This document shows positions 31,000 through 42,090 of a DNA stretch of 64,000 nt, one piece after another (the first letter of the stretch is position 1; each line of letters opens with the position of its first letter). Under the pieces are notes generated by a model. That model was not told the DNA's origin and searched no databases. It was given only the letters and a program-made list of their open reading frames with translations. The position numbers and the translations under genes are program-made. Source of the stretch: Zasmidium citrigriseum (taxonomy: Eukaryota; Ascomycota; Dothideomycetes; Mycosphaerellales; Mycosphaerellaceae); assembly GCA_002786025.1 (NCBI GenBank), contig NHNW01000048.1, positions 248,001 through 312,000 of the forward strand, written 5' to 3'.

Positions 31000-32011
31000 T
31001 CAGATGTGTTGCCGTAGCCAGTCAAGGCTTTTGGCTACATGTTCCCACCCCGGCGAGGTGTCGTTGAGGGACATGTCAAACATGTGATTTGCGCCGGGGA
31101 CGGTGAGGAGGCAGACTTCGCTCACGCCGGCAGTTTGCAGGTCACGTTCGGCGCGCTTTGCGAGGTTGATCCCGGAACCTGGGATGTGGTCCTCGTCGCC
31201 TTGGATGATGCAGATGGCGGGCCAGTCGTTTGCTGATGAGGTGGATGGGAGGTTGGCGAGTGGATCGAGGGCTCGGGTGTCTCCATCGGGACAGATGGTT
31301 TGCATCCATTGTCCGCTTTTGAGGAGATGGGCCTGCCAGAGGTTGCGTGGCGCCGGGAGAGTTCCCGGTGTTGGGAGCTGGGCTTCGCTGATTTGGGGGT
31401 GTGAGGGGTTGATGGAGTCCCAGTCCGCGTCTGTCGGTGAGAAATCCGGCAGGACGGAGAAAGGGGGGATGGAGCATGGCTGGTGAGCGGTGGTCGTTTC
31501 GTCGGATGCGTAAAGAGTAGGGTAGAAGGCTGTTACGGCCGTAAGGCGTTTGTGGGTTGCGATGAGAAGAGCTAGGGTTCCACCTGTGCTATGGCCTGCC
31601 GCTACGACTTTCTGTGTTGCCAAGAAGATGGAGTGTTGGGATCGCATGAGGGCTGGAAGCGTGTTCACCGCCCAGTCATGGGCTTCATGGCAGTCTGCGA
31701 TTGCGGTTGAGGCGGTGACTTGGGCACAGAGGCGATAGTTTGGGGCTACGACTACGAAGCCGGCCGTGGTAAGGTATTCGGTTTGAGGTTTCGGGATCAT
31801 TTCTGAGCTGCCGACTATGAGACCCCCGCCATGAAATATCAGAGCTAATACGTGTTAGCAGAAATCGTATTAATCAGTCTGGTCTGTGGAATGTCGAATA
31901 CGTACCGACAGGTCGAGGCGATAGTGACGGCTGACCAGAATTCCAGCTCACACGAGCATACATCGGGTTGCCAAAGTCATCGTTCTTGTATGGTATACGA
32001 ACGGATTCCAT
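31000..32011 (-). CDS. Alpha/beta hydrolase of the HGGG (esterase/lipase) type
   Basis: Exons 32011-31906 and 31844-31000, with a 61-nt intron containing GCTAAC, encode 316 residues. FHGGGLIVGSS is the oxyanion-hole HGGG motif of the hormone-sensitive-lipase-like group, VVAPNYRL follows as the second strand, and AAGHSTGG is the nucleophile elbow with catalytic Ser. IIQGDEDHIPG carries the probable acid, and PGANHMFDMS the catalytic His, after which WEHVAKSLDWLRQHI ends the fold. No signal peptide is seen, so cytosolic. Such enzymes hydrolyse small esters or act in detoxification and secondary metabolism; the substrate is not readable. The 5' exon is needed for the HGGG strand, so a start at 31800 inside the fold is wrong. 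Confidence 0.88.
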
Positions 32012-33446
32012 CTTGAAACTGGACAGGTACCAAAACGCTACCTACCTCTTCAACGTTGGCGTCTCTCACTGCCTTTAAGCAACACATCGGCCACTCATGA
32101 CGGCCGAAAACAACAAGAGACTGGCTTGAAGCAGACGGCCGACCGCATTACACGATTGGCCTGCATCGTCAACGGCTGGAAAAATGCGAGGGATTGACAC
32201 AGTGTTCAGCTGAAGAAGGCGTGCGGTCGTTACCAACGCCGATATCATCATTCTCCCGGCTCCGATGTCCGATGGATCGACATTCTCATTGTTCGAAGTT
32301 GGGCTAGCGCAAATTAAAGGGCCAGCTTACAATTCACTTGACCTCGGTCGCTCCTGCCTGTGCTGTATCCACTCGGCTTTGCAATGACCTCCACTGCTGT
32401 GACCACGACTGATAACGGAACCACTACTGCCGCAATGCAGAGGCATGGATGTAGTAATGTGGCTGCTTCGGGGTCATGGTCCGACGCGCTGGAGCAGATT
32501 GAGGAGGCAAACCGAAGACCAAAGCCATAGGGATTGATCGAGTGGCGTCGAGGAGGAGCAGTCTTGGCTCTCACTTTCAGCGTTACTGTGGTTCGAGAAG
32601 GCACAATGGAATCGTCGAGAGATCCTGAGGTGTATCCGGCGCCACGGCACGATGTCGCGAGCCCTCGATGCCGACCAAGGCATTGAAGGAAGCCTGTCTC
32701 GAGCCGGAGTACTGAGCAGCACGAGATATCGAAGGAGCAGTTGGTATGCTTTGTTGTGCGCCTTTATTTCATGACGGATCTCCTTGTCCTCCCGGCCTAG
32801 GCCTTTGTTGTCGAAGCGGGTTCTGACGCGCCATGTGAGCTTTCCAATGGACCTCCTCTTCCTCGTTGCAGGAGACGCTGCTCCGCATGGTCGTGTTGAT
32901 TGCTGGTCTGGTCGGTCGTCTCGAGGAGATTCTGTTCGATATCGATCGATGGACAGGTGGAAGTACTGCTCGCAGGTGAGCGTTCAGAGGACGTAGGGGG
33001 CAATGAGGGCTGGCGGACGCGGAGGAGCGATGCTGAGAGCCTGAGACGCAGTAAGTGATCTCGTCTTCTCGTATGTCTGTTGGTCATTTCATTGGCCGGG
33101 TCAACACTCGTCCTGTAACAAGAAGGAATCAGATGTGACGAGCAGTTGTTATTCTGCTCTGGCTGGCTGTCTGCTAGCAGCCTATGGCTTCTGTTTCCTT
33201 GCTGAAGTCGCCGCTTCCTCACGTGGACGTCGCCGTGGCTGCTTCCGCTGCTGCAGAACATCTCCCTTCGTCTGATCTCTTCCCCCTCCTTCTCCTACTC
33301 CTCGTCCTTCACCACACCATACACACCAGCTTCTTCCCTCGATACAGCCCCTCGACATCGTCCCCTCGAACACGGTCCAAACGACCAGCCCACTCTCACT
33401 CGCACGAAGTCCCTCGCCTTCGGCAGCGACGTCAGCTGTGTCAACC
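32012..33446. other. 1.4-kb divergent intergenic region
   Basis: This should hold the promoters of the hydrolase (minus) and of the modular secreted protein (plus). The last 150 bases are strongly CT-rich, like a fungal leader. Frames of up to 154 codons here show no motif. Confidence 0.4.
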
Positions 33447-36400
33447 ATGACGGGCGTCCTTCGCCTCGTCCTGGCCACGCTCGGCTTTCTCGCCCTCTCC
33501 TCGTACTCTGCACCTACCGATGGCAACGTCGCCAGCATCGAGGCAGCTTTAGGCAGCCTTGCTCCGGCCGACAACAGCGTCCAGCACCTTGACAATGTCG
33601 TCTGCTATGGCAATTGCTATGGTGAGGATCGTACATGATACTACTCTTACAAGCCCGCTGACCGTTTCGCAGGAGTCAGCAGGGATGTTGCTGTCAAGGC
33701 CATCGACTGGTTCTGCCACGCCGTCGAGGGTCATGTATTCAGCGATCCATCAGACAACTACATTGGCATCTGGACCTACCCCCCAAACCCCGAGCCATTC
33801 TACCCTGGCTACTACGAGGAGGGAAAGATCGTCATGACCATCAATGTGACCGCCGGTGGAGCATGCGATCCGATTATCATAATGGACTATGATGGTTGCT
33901 TTCTCAACTTGATACCGGGACCGGTCGACAGGTATCATGCCGCATGAGCCCTTACCAGCTCGTTCATCCGCTGACACGGAGACATAGCTGCAACACGGAG
34001 TCCACCGAGGGTAAGCAAGGCGGCACCATCGTCACGGGCTGTCTCCAGTACGAATTCCAGCCCAATCCGAAGCATTGGCCCGAGTGCCAGTTCGAGCCCA
34101 ACGAAGCCAAGACCATCGAGAACGAAGGCAAGAGCATCGACAACGAAGGCAAGAGCATCGACACTCGAGCAGAGTCAAGCGTGGCCACCGCGGGTCTGCA
34201 ATGCTTTGACAAGTGCTACGGTAAACGAACAACCCTCTTCTGCATTCGCCAGCCCACTAACAAGCTGCAGGTATTGGACGTTTCGTAGCAATAGCTGCGG
34301 CCAACTTCTTTTGCCCCAAAGTGGACGGTCACACCTTCTACACATCGGCAGACGACTTTGTCGACCACTACACATACGATGTCACCGGCGAATGGCAGTT
34401 CAACAATGGCTATGAGGAAGGCGACATCCGGATGAGCATCAACGCTTCTGAAGGTACTTCATGCTCACCAGGGATCACCATGACCTACCAGGACTGCTTC
34501 GATAGACTCATATTCGACATTGTCGATAGGTAAGTTTATCTTCCCTTGGAGGTGAATAAATGACTGACACAAGCGTAGCTGCGACACATTTGGTGAAAAT
34601 GAAAAGCAGGGTGGGACTCTTGTCGACGGATGCCTCACTTACGAGTTCCACCCGAATCCAAAGTATGTTCATTCTACTCCATGCTCCAACCTCCACTAAC
34701 CTTACCTTTCCATTGTAGATTCTGGCCTGACTGCTATTACGGACCTGGACCACATCATCCACATCATCCACCTCGAGAACTCGAAGCGGCTGAGAACGAC
34801 ACCCGCGAACCGGCTGTCAAGCATCGTGCAAACCCATCGACATCGCTCGCATCGTCAAATCGCGGCCTAGCTCCGGTGATGGAGTCACCGCCTGTACGCT
34901 CAAGTCCCACCAACACCTCTCTCAAGGACGACGTTCCGTCACCAGAGTGCTTCGACCATTGCTTTGGCATCACGAGGATGAACGCGGGCCTTGCAATCCG
35001 CGCTTTTTGCGACCAGGTTGGCAATGCAGAGTTCTACACTTCAGAGGACAATCAAGAGATGACCTGGTGAGTTGAAAGGTTTGCACGATTCATTCGAAGC
35101 TCAATCTGACTCTTCGTAGGACCTATCCGCCAAACACAGAGCAGTACCAAGGCCCGGGTTTCTACGAAGAAGGTGCCATTGGCATGTGGATTGAAGTCTC
35201 TCCCAACGAACCCTGCGATCCTGGCAAGATTATGGATCCCGACGCATGCTACGGCTGGCTGATGTACCAAACGATCGACCGGTTCGTTGTCCAAGATGTT
35301 GGAATACCTTGAAATGTTTGCTGACCCATTCTCAGGTGCGACACGGAGACTGAGAACTACAAGCAGGGCGGCAGCATCACCCACGGCTGTCTCAAGTACA
35401 CCGTCAACCCGAATCCTCTCTACTGGCCGGACTGCTATTACAAGCAACCTCCACCTCTCCATGCGGCTGCAGAAGTGGACTCACTGACCAGCGGTCCTGT
35501 CGCGGTCGTCGAGACACCTCCGGTCCTGTCAAATGCCAGCGATGTCAGCCTTCAAGACCTGCCGACGCCCGAATGCTTCGATAGATGCTTCGGGGTGGCG
35601 AGAATTGTCGTAGGGAACGCGAGCACCTACTTTTGCAATTGGGTCGGCAACGCAGTATTCACCGACCCGGAGAGTAGCAAATCTATCACCTGGTGAGTGT
35701 TGACCCGTCTGGAATGAGAGCCCTGATTCTGACTGGTCGTAGGAGCTATGAATCCACCGATCCTAGATTCCAAGGCCCGGGGTGGTACGAAGAAGGCGCG
35801 GTCGGCCTATCAATTGAAGTCATGCCAGGCACGCAATGTGATCCTCCAATCGCGATGGAACCGGGAGCATGCTACGCCTGGCTGATGTACCAAACGATCG
35901 ACAGGTTGGTTTATCTTACGCCAGATCTTTCCACATGTGTTGTGTATGCTGACCTGATCTTAGATGCGACACCGAGGGTGAGAACGGCAAGCAAGGCGGC
36001 AGCATTATACACGGCTGCCTCAAATACACCATCAACCCAAACCCGCTCCTATGGCCTGATTGCTTCACGAAACCAGACCGCCTGTCCAACGACGAGGCAG
36101 AGCCTGTCGCGATTGACGCCGCCGAGCCCTCGAGCCCCTCCAGCTCGATCCACCAACCCGCGACTACCACCATGCCAATTCAAGAAGAGACGCAGAACGC
36201 CCACAACGTTGTTGAGAGCTCGCTAGATACTGCCGTATCATCCCTAGAGCCTTCAGCTCCCAGCCTCGGCATCAGAGACGACTTCCCCAGCCCTCACTGC
36301 TACGGCGACGGAAATGGCTGCTTCGGTACGAGCAGATGGAATACCGTCGAGGCAACAAAGGCCTTTTGCAATGCATTCCAGGGCTGGACATACGATGCTG

Positions 36401-36812
36401 ATCACAACTATACGGAGATGAAGTGGTTTGTGAGATCCTCCATTCCTTAGACTTCTTTGCTAACCTCTTCAAGGTGGCACCGCAAGGAGGTTTGCCTAAA
36501 CGAGGACGGAATGGTTCAGGTACGCATCGACATGGCATGTGAACCGAGCGATGTGCTTTCGTACGACGAGTGCTTTGACATAATCATGCACCAAATCGTT
36601 GACAGGTGGGTCTCTGGGAGTCTTCCATGCACTGGGATCAGGCGAGCTAATCACACCTCAGATGCGACACCGAGTATGAGAATAGGAAGCGGGGAGGATC
36701 GCTCGAATACGGCTGCCTCACTTTCAGCATCAACCCAAATTCTATTCACTGGCCGGATTGCCCGACAGTGTGTGAACCGATCCGTCCTCCAGTGGCACCG
36801 CCGGCGGAGTAG
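33447..36812 (+). CDS. Secreted protein of five tandem eight-cysteine modules
   Basis: Twelve exons (33447-33621, 33673-33931, 33988-34220, 34271-34529, 34579-34662, 34719-35066, 35120-35281, 35336-35692, 35743-35904, 35964-36425, 36474-36605, 36662-36812) encode 927 residues. Residues 1-21 (MTGVLRLVLATLGFLALSSYS) form a signal peptide. Five modules of about 150 residues follow, each running CFDxCFG, FC, YxxxGPGFYEEG, CDPxIxM, CYxWLMYQTIDRCDTE, KQGGSIxHGCLxY, INPNPxxWPDC: eight conserved cysteines, probably four disulfides. Linkers of 25-75 residues are Ser/Pro/Glu-rich. In every module a phase-2 intron splits the Arg/Ser codon before CDTE, and modules 3-5 share a phase-2 intron in the Trp codon before the central strand. 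No catalytic motif or GPI signal is seen. I do not recognise the module; an extracellular or wall-associated role is inference. Confidence 0.88.
33603..34088 (+). repeat. Module 1 of the five-module secreted protein
   Basis: Runs from CYGNCYG to HWPEC. It is the most diverged module at its N-terminal half and lacks the intron before the central strand, where modules 3-5 have one. The DRC position reads DSCNTE. Confidence 0.8.
34121..34162 (+). repeat. Two exact copies of a 21-bp coding repeat in linker 1
   Basis: AACGAAGGCAAGAGCATCGA plus C occurs twice back to back, encoding NEGKSID twice. A third, partial copy precedes it. It lies in the flexible linker between modules 1 and 2. Confidence 0.85.
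34202..34733 (+). repeat. Module 2 of the five-module secreted protein
   Basis: Runs from CFDKCYG to FWPDC. It has a unique extra 56-nt intron (34663-34718) between NPK and FW that the other modules lack, and no intron before the central strand. Confidence 0.8.
34948..35434 (+). repeat. Module 3 of the five-module secreted protein
   Basis: Runs from CFDHCFG to YWPDC. Its central exon (35120-35281, 162 nt) has exactly the length of the matching exon of module 4, and the two modules are the most alike, suggesting the most recent duplication. Confidence 0.8.
35574..36063 (+). repeat. Module 4 of the five-module secreted protein
   Basis: Runs from CFDRCFG to LWPDC. Shares WLMYQTIDRCDTE and KQGGSI.HGCLKYT.NPNP with module 3. 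Confidence 0.8.
36298..36761 (+). repeat. Module 5 of the five-module secreted protein
   Basis: Runs from CYGDGNGCFG to HWPDC. The first cysteine pair is spread by an insertion, and the GPG(F/W)YEEG segment is replaced by a shorter sequence, so this module is partly degenerate, but all downstream cysteines are kept. Confidence 0.75.
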
Positions 36813-37189
36813 AGTAGCGAGAGTGCAGTACATCACAGCCCACAACCGCAGGGGAAGATGAAGAGAAGGTGGCGTGTGATGATGAACGAAGGCGTCAAGC
36901 AAAGACGACCACGCGATTGCTTTGATAGACTCTAGATTTGATACACCGCGGTTTGAATGCCACAGAGGTGTTCAATAAGTCTACATGTGAAACGAACGCG
37001 AGCTCCTCGATCTTTTCCCTCTTCCACTCAAGCATCAGACCAGCTCTCTCCGACTTTGGCGCTACTCCAAGCTATGCAAGTGCACCTTCAAAGCCTGCTC
37101 ATTGACGAAATGCGGGGAATTGATGCGCACGTCTTCCAGTAAGATACTGAGGCAGAAGCTCGCGAGCAAACGAGCATCAAACAGCATGC
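36813..37189. other. 3' flank of the modular gene
   Basis: This is a probable 3' UTR. A stretch near 37031 (CCAGCTCTCT) weakly resembles the repeat array that follows and may be its outermost, worn copy. Confidence 0.4.
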
Positions 37190-38850
37190 TTCTCTTAACC
37201 CCACGCCTGCCCAAAGTCGTCAAAGACGGATCCGTTAGCTCAGTGCTGCGAGGAATTGACGGAATAGTCGAAACCGGACGCGAGTCAGCTCTCTCTGGAC
37301 GAATCCCAGCCACCATGCTGCCCGAGGCCTTTCTACGATTATGGCACCATTTGAGATTGCTGGGGACGTCTTTGAATTGACCACGGGAGTAGGAGTTCGC
37401 GGCGCTGCATGCGTCTCTGCAGATTCACCGCTATCGAAGCCACCGATCGTTCATTCGTTGGCGCAGTGCTGTGAGAACTGGATAAGATTGTTGAAGAGAG
37501 TGCAGATCAAATCTCCCCGGAAGAGAACGTAGCTTAAGCTCTTGAATGGCTTGTTCGTAGCTTGATATTGTGGATGGCGGTAGAGATTGTTGGGGATGGC
37601 CTTCAGTCCCGTTGAGCTCCTCTGAGATCCAACTAAAAGAAAAGTCACTGAGAGCAGCTCATTAGTTCAGCCATTGGAGGATCGAAAGAGATCCATCATA
37701 TCGGACTTAGATAAGCTCTCCTCAAGGAACACGTAACTCGGGCACTTCAATGGCTTGTTCGTCGCTTTGTCCTTTGAACTCCGGTGGAGATTTTTGGGAA
37801 GATCTCCCCGTCTCGCTGAGCTTCTCTGGGATCTCAACACTGTCTAAAGTCGCCGATGGCCAATTGCTTGGCTCGGTAGCATGAGGATTGGGCGAGAGCG
37901 TTTACAGAATAGCTCTCCTTGAAGAGCTCGTTACTCATGCTCTTGATCGACTTCTTAGTAGCTCACCCCTTTCGGGAGCTGTTGGGCATTGCCAGAGATG
38001 ACTTCCGGTCCTGTTAGGCATCTCTGAGATCTCGCGACTGTTTGAAGTCATCAATCATTCATTCGTTAGCTCGGTGCCGTGAGAGCGGATCGAGATAGTT
38101 GAAATTGGGCTGGGATCAGCTCTCCTCGAAGCAGTCGCTCTCAAGCACTTGAACAGCCTGTGCGTAGCTCAGTCCATCTGAAAGTGGTTGGGGTTCGAGG
38201 GGGATGGCTTCCAGGACATCTCTGAGGTCTCGACTCGTCCATGCGGCCACATAATGATCCGTTGGCTTATTAAATCTGTGAAGATGGGAGAGATCGATAA
38301 CATTGGGCTCAGATAATCTCTCCTGAGGAGTAGATTACTCATGCTTCTCAACGGCTTGTTAATAGCTTGGTCCTTCGAATTCTATTGGGGATCGCTGCGA
38401 ACACCCAGTCTAATCTACCATCTCTGAGATCCAACTGCTGCCCAAAGTCGCCATGAATCGAGCTGTTGGCTGAGCGCTGTGAGGACGGGACGGGACGGGA
38501 CCATCTGGGTTTCTCTGATATCTCTCCAGTGCCAAAACGTCATCAAACACCGATCCGGTTGCCCAGTGTCGTGAGGAAGGGAGGAGATGATCGATATCGA
38601 ACACAGGCCAGCTCTCCTAGAAGAATCCGTAACTCAAGCTCCGGAACGGCCTATCCGTGGCTCAGTTCTTGATGAAGCCATTCGGGATCGCTGGAAATCG
38701 CGTGAGGCCTGGACGAGATAAGGGGCTTCTCCAATATCTCTCAACTGCCAAAGACAATCAAACACCGATTCGATGGCTCGGTATTGTGAGGACGTGATGA
38801 GATAGTTGACGTGGCAGGCGCGATGGCAGGGATCCCATCTCCTGCAGAGA
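37190..38850. repeat. Diverged tandem repeat array, unit about 200 bp
   Basis: An anchor like AGCTCTCCT recurs near 37287, 37509, 37713, 37911, 38119, 38315, 38610 and 38829, i.e. every 196-222 bp, except one gap of 295 that contains an extra truncated unit (38458-38550). Around each anchor the same order returns: GTTGGCTCGGTGCTGTGAGG, then the anchor with GAAGA, CGTAACTCAAGCTCTTGAA, GGCTTGTTCGTAGCTT, GGGGATCGCTGG, and CATCTCTGAGATCTCAACTG with CCAAAGTCGCC. Copies differ by many substitutions and small indels. No frame is open across several units, and no transposon protein or terminal repeat is visible. This is an old satellite-like array of eight units plus one partial. Its role is unknown; it begins about 380 bp past the end of the modular gene. 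Confidence 0.85.
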
Positions 38851-39405
38851 GAGGAGTGGCATTCGGCTTTGCATGCGGTGAGGGAACGAGGGAACCTTTA
38901 CACCTGCCGACGGATCTCGCATATGATCTTGGCGTTGTTAGTGATGACGAGCACGTGAAAGATGGGGATTGAAGAGTCACATGTTTAGTGCCCAAAATCT
39001 CTCATCCTGATGAGTGAAGGAGAACAGGCCGAGGCCGAGTGGCTGGGAGAGGGCGGGATCTAGCCCAAAGGGGCTTTATTGATGCGAGATGGCTCGTCCC
39101 GTCGCGGAGATTCTGGCCGAGCGCAGGCACTCTGTGCACGGGCACCCAAAATTTCATCACTACGTAGTCAGCGCCGCCGGCCGACCTCACTTTAGTTCCT
39201 TCCATTGACTCTGAATATTGCTCATTGCTCCTTCCCTGACTCACCCGTGCCTGCCTTCTTATAGTCGCTGCACTGAGCCAGACCTTCCCTCACTCGATCC
39301 AATCCTATCCCCGCCACGCTCTCGATCCCCAAAGTGCTCAATAGAGCTGTCAAAGGCCTAGTCGCTCTCGCCGATAACGGGGATTCATCCAACCTCACAT
39401 CCACA
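38851..39405. other. Upstream region of homocitrate synthase
   Basis: This 555-bp stretch should hold the promoter and leader of the following gene. The sequence directly upstream is CT- and CA-rich. No binding site is claimed. Confidence 0.45.
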
Positions 39406-40967
39406 ATGTGCCCTGCGCCAGAGGAGGCCAATGGCCACACGAACGGCCAGGTGAACGGCACCAACGGCGAGCATAACGGCTACAGGTACGCCTCTTAATT
39501 GCGCTATTTACTTACCTATTTATCTATTGACACACCGCCAGAGCGTTCAACACCCACCAAGCCTCCCGCCCGCAGTCGAGTAATCCTTACGCACCCGTGC
39601 AGGACTTCCTTAGCAATGTGTCCAACTTCAAGATTATCGAGTCCACGCTGCGAGAGGGAGAGCAATTCGCCAATGCCTTCTTCGATACCCAGACCAAGAT
39701 CAAGATCGCCAAGGCGCTCGACGAGTTCGGCGTCGACTACATCGAGCTCACATCGCCCGCCGCCTCCGAGCAGTCAAGACTGGACTGCGAGGAGATCTGC
39801 AAGCTGGGATTGAAGGCCAAGATCCTCACACACGTGCGATGCAATATGCAGGATGCCAAGCTCGCTGTTGCGACTGGTGTGGACGGCGTGGACGTGGTCA
39901 TTGGCACCAGCAGCCATCTCATGGAGCACAGCCACGGCAAGGATATGACATACATCAAGAACACCGCCATTGAAGTCATCGAGTACGTCAAGTCTCAGGG
40001 CAAGGAGATCCGATTCAGTTCGGAGGACTCTTTCCGAAGCGACCTGGTCGATCTGCTCTCCATCTACAGCGCCGTCGATAAGATTGGCGTCAACAGAGTC
40101 GGTATTGCCGACACAGTTGGGTGAGTGCAGGCTCAAAGACTGCTGCTAGAAGCCAGACTAACACCTTTCAGCTGCGCAACTCCTCGCCAAGTCTACGACC
40201 TCGTCAGAACCCTCCGCGGCGTTGTCAGCTGCGACATCGAGACGCACTTCCACAACGACACTGGATGCGCCATTGCCAACGCATACTGTGCCCTCGAAGC
40301 CGGTGCGACCCACATCGACACCTCCGTGATCGGTATTGGCGAGCGAAACGGTATCACTCCTCTCGGCGGTCTCATGGCTCGCATGATCGTGGCCGACCGC
40401 GACTACGTCAAGGGCAAGTACAGGCTCGAGAAAATCAAGGAGATCGAGGACTTGGTGGCTGAGGCCGTTGAAATCAACGTCCCATTCAACAACCCCATCA
40501 CAGGCTTCTGCGCCTTCACTCACAAGGCCGGTATCCACGCCAAGGCCATCCTCAACAACCCCTCGACCTACGAGATCATCACTCCTTCGGACTTTGGCAT
40601 GAGCAGATATGTACACTTCGCGTCAAGACTCACTGGCTGGAACGCGATCAAGTCGCGTGCTGAGCAACTTGGTCTCCAAATGACCGACACTCAGATCAAG
40701 GCCGTGACTTTGAAGATCAAGGCACTTGCCGACGTCCGACCGCTTGCCATCGATGACGCAGACAGCATCATCCGAAACTTCCACTTCAACCTGAGCGCCG
40801 ACAAGGAGCGCCCACTGCTCCAACTCAGCAGCGAGGAGGAGAAGAAGTTTGCCAAGGCAGAACAGGACCTTAACAAGGAGCAAGAGAAGAGAGAACTCGA
40901 CCAGACGGCGGATGCGCAGGCCGACGTGCCAGCTGCCAAGAAGACCAAGACGGCAACAGTAGCATGA
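39406..40967 (+). CDS. Homocitrate synthase
   Basis: Exons 39406-39485, 39542-40120 and 40172-40967 encode 484 residues. It condenses acetyl-CoA with 2-oxoglutarate to homocitrate, the first committed step of fungal lysine synthesis by the alpha-aminoadipate route (yeast LYS20/LYS21, Aspergillus lysA-type). The DRE-TIM metallolyase signature is present: [12 protein letters not shown] with catalytic Arg and metal-binding residues, [22 protein letters not shown], the metal HxH in ETHFHNDTG, and [24 protein letters not shown] is the second conserved histidine region. The N-terminal 26 residues are an Asn/Gly-rich low-complexity leader ([13 protein letters not shown]) on a separate exon, not required by the fold. 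No PTS1 is visible. In the family, lysine feedback inhibition acts on the TIM barrel. Confidence 0.96.
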
Positions 40968-42090
40968 AGCGACGACGTTTCTCCATTACACAACAGGAAG
41001 TCAGGCGTTCATTGGTATGGTTAGGGGCTTGGTCGCTCGTGGTTTCATTGGAATTTTCTCTAACCCAAAAGCAAGCTTTCGCAGCGAGACACTGTACAGA
41101 TTAGCACGACATCCATCATCAGGTAGCAGCACGGTATGAACTGCAGCTGTAATACGTCTACCCTGTTTCCGCTCACCTGGCCAGCCCGCTCTCCGGGCGA
41201 TTGCGAGAGTCCCACGCTCTCGAAGGACTTGCTAGGAGCTTGGTCCTTTGCGACAGCATTGGGGATCGCCAGGTACGTCTTCCGTATTCACGTTGAGCAG
41301 AACAACGAGGGCGCCTTTGAATGTCGTCGGCCGCAAGCGAGATATCTCCGAGATGGCAACCCCGAGCTTCAAAGCAGTAGTAAGACCCCCATTCATCACG
41401 CGGTGCATTCGTACCATATTGGAGCGCACCCGAGAAGGTCCTCCAGTATTCATTAATCGTGTCCAAACCGCTCGAACTCTGTTCAAAGCCGACATTTCTC
41501 CCGGCCCAATTCCGCTCGACATGCGCCTGTCTGCACCCCAATTCCCCACTTTCTGATTCCCCACGCTTCCCCATGGGGAGCTGCGATTGAAGTTTGTTCT
41601 CAAGGACGGGTCATGTGAGAAGTTTTGAACGAGGTCAGTACTGATAGGAAGTTGTAGGCAACGCAAGCAAGTCGTAAAGGCATTAGCAACGCACGAAGAT
41701 ACTACAGCTCAACAATTGCTTGTAGCGGTCGAGCTGACGCGAGTCTCACGCATTGCACAGTCAGGCCGAGCAGGCCCCCCGCAAGGATACCGCTCGGCAC
41801 GCACACGAAACATGGAAACCAGGCTTTCAGCTCGGCGACATCTCGTGCGGATTCCAGACAATGAGTGGCTTGCGGACGGAAGGACACCAAACTACTCGCT
41901 TGCCTAGCCATTAAGGTGGGGGTGTCATTCGTCTTCTCAGCTGTAAGCTTCGGCCCTGCATGGTTCTGGACGAGGAGCATTTCCGCTCTGGGCTGAAGAG
42001 CTATAAAGACGACCACCTTGCTGAGCTGGTGTGGTACTGAGTGTGCCAGCTCTCTTCTTCTCACAGCGTCTTGGTATACGATTGATCAGT
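40968..42090. other. Intergenic region
   Basis: This is the 3' UTR of homocitrate synthase and the promoter of the GMC oxidoreductase. Frames of 60-144 codons on both strands show no motif. Nothing else is seen. Confidence 0.45.

Noticed and set aside
37190..38850. The 200-bp array as a decayed repeat-protein gene
   Set aside because: The unit lengths are not consistently multiples of three, stops occur in all frames in every unit, and no conserved frame emerges on either strand.
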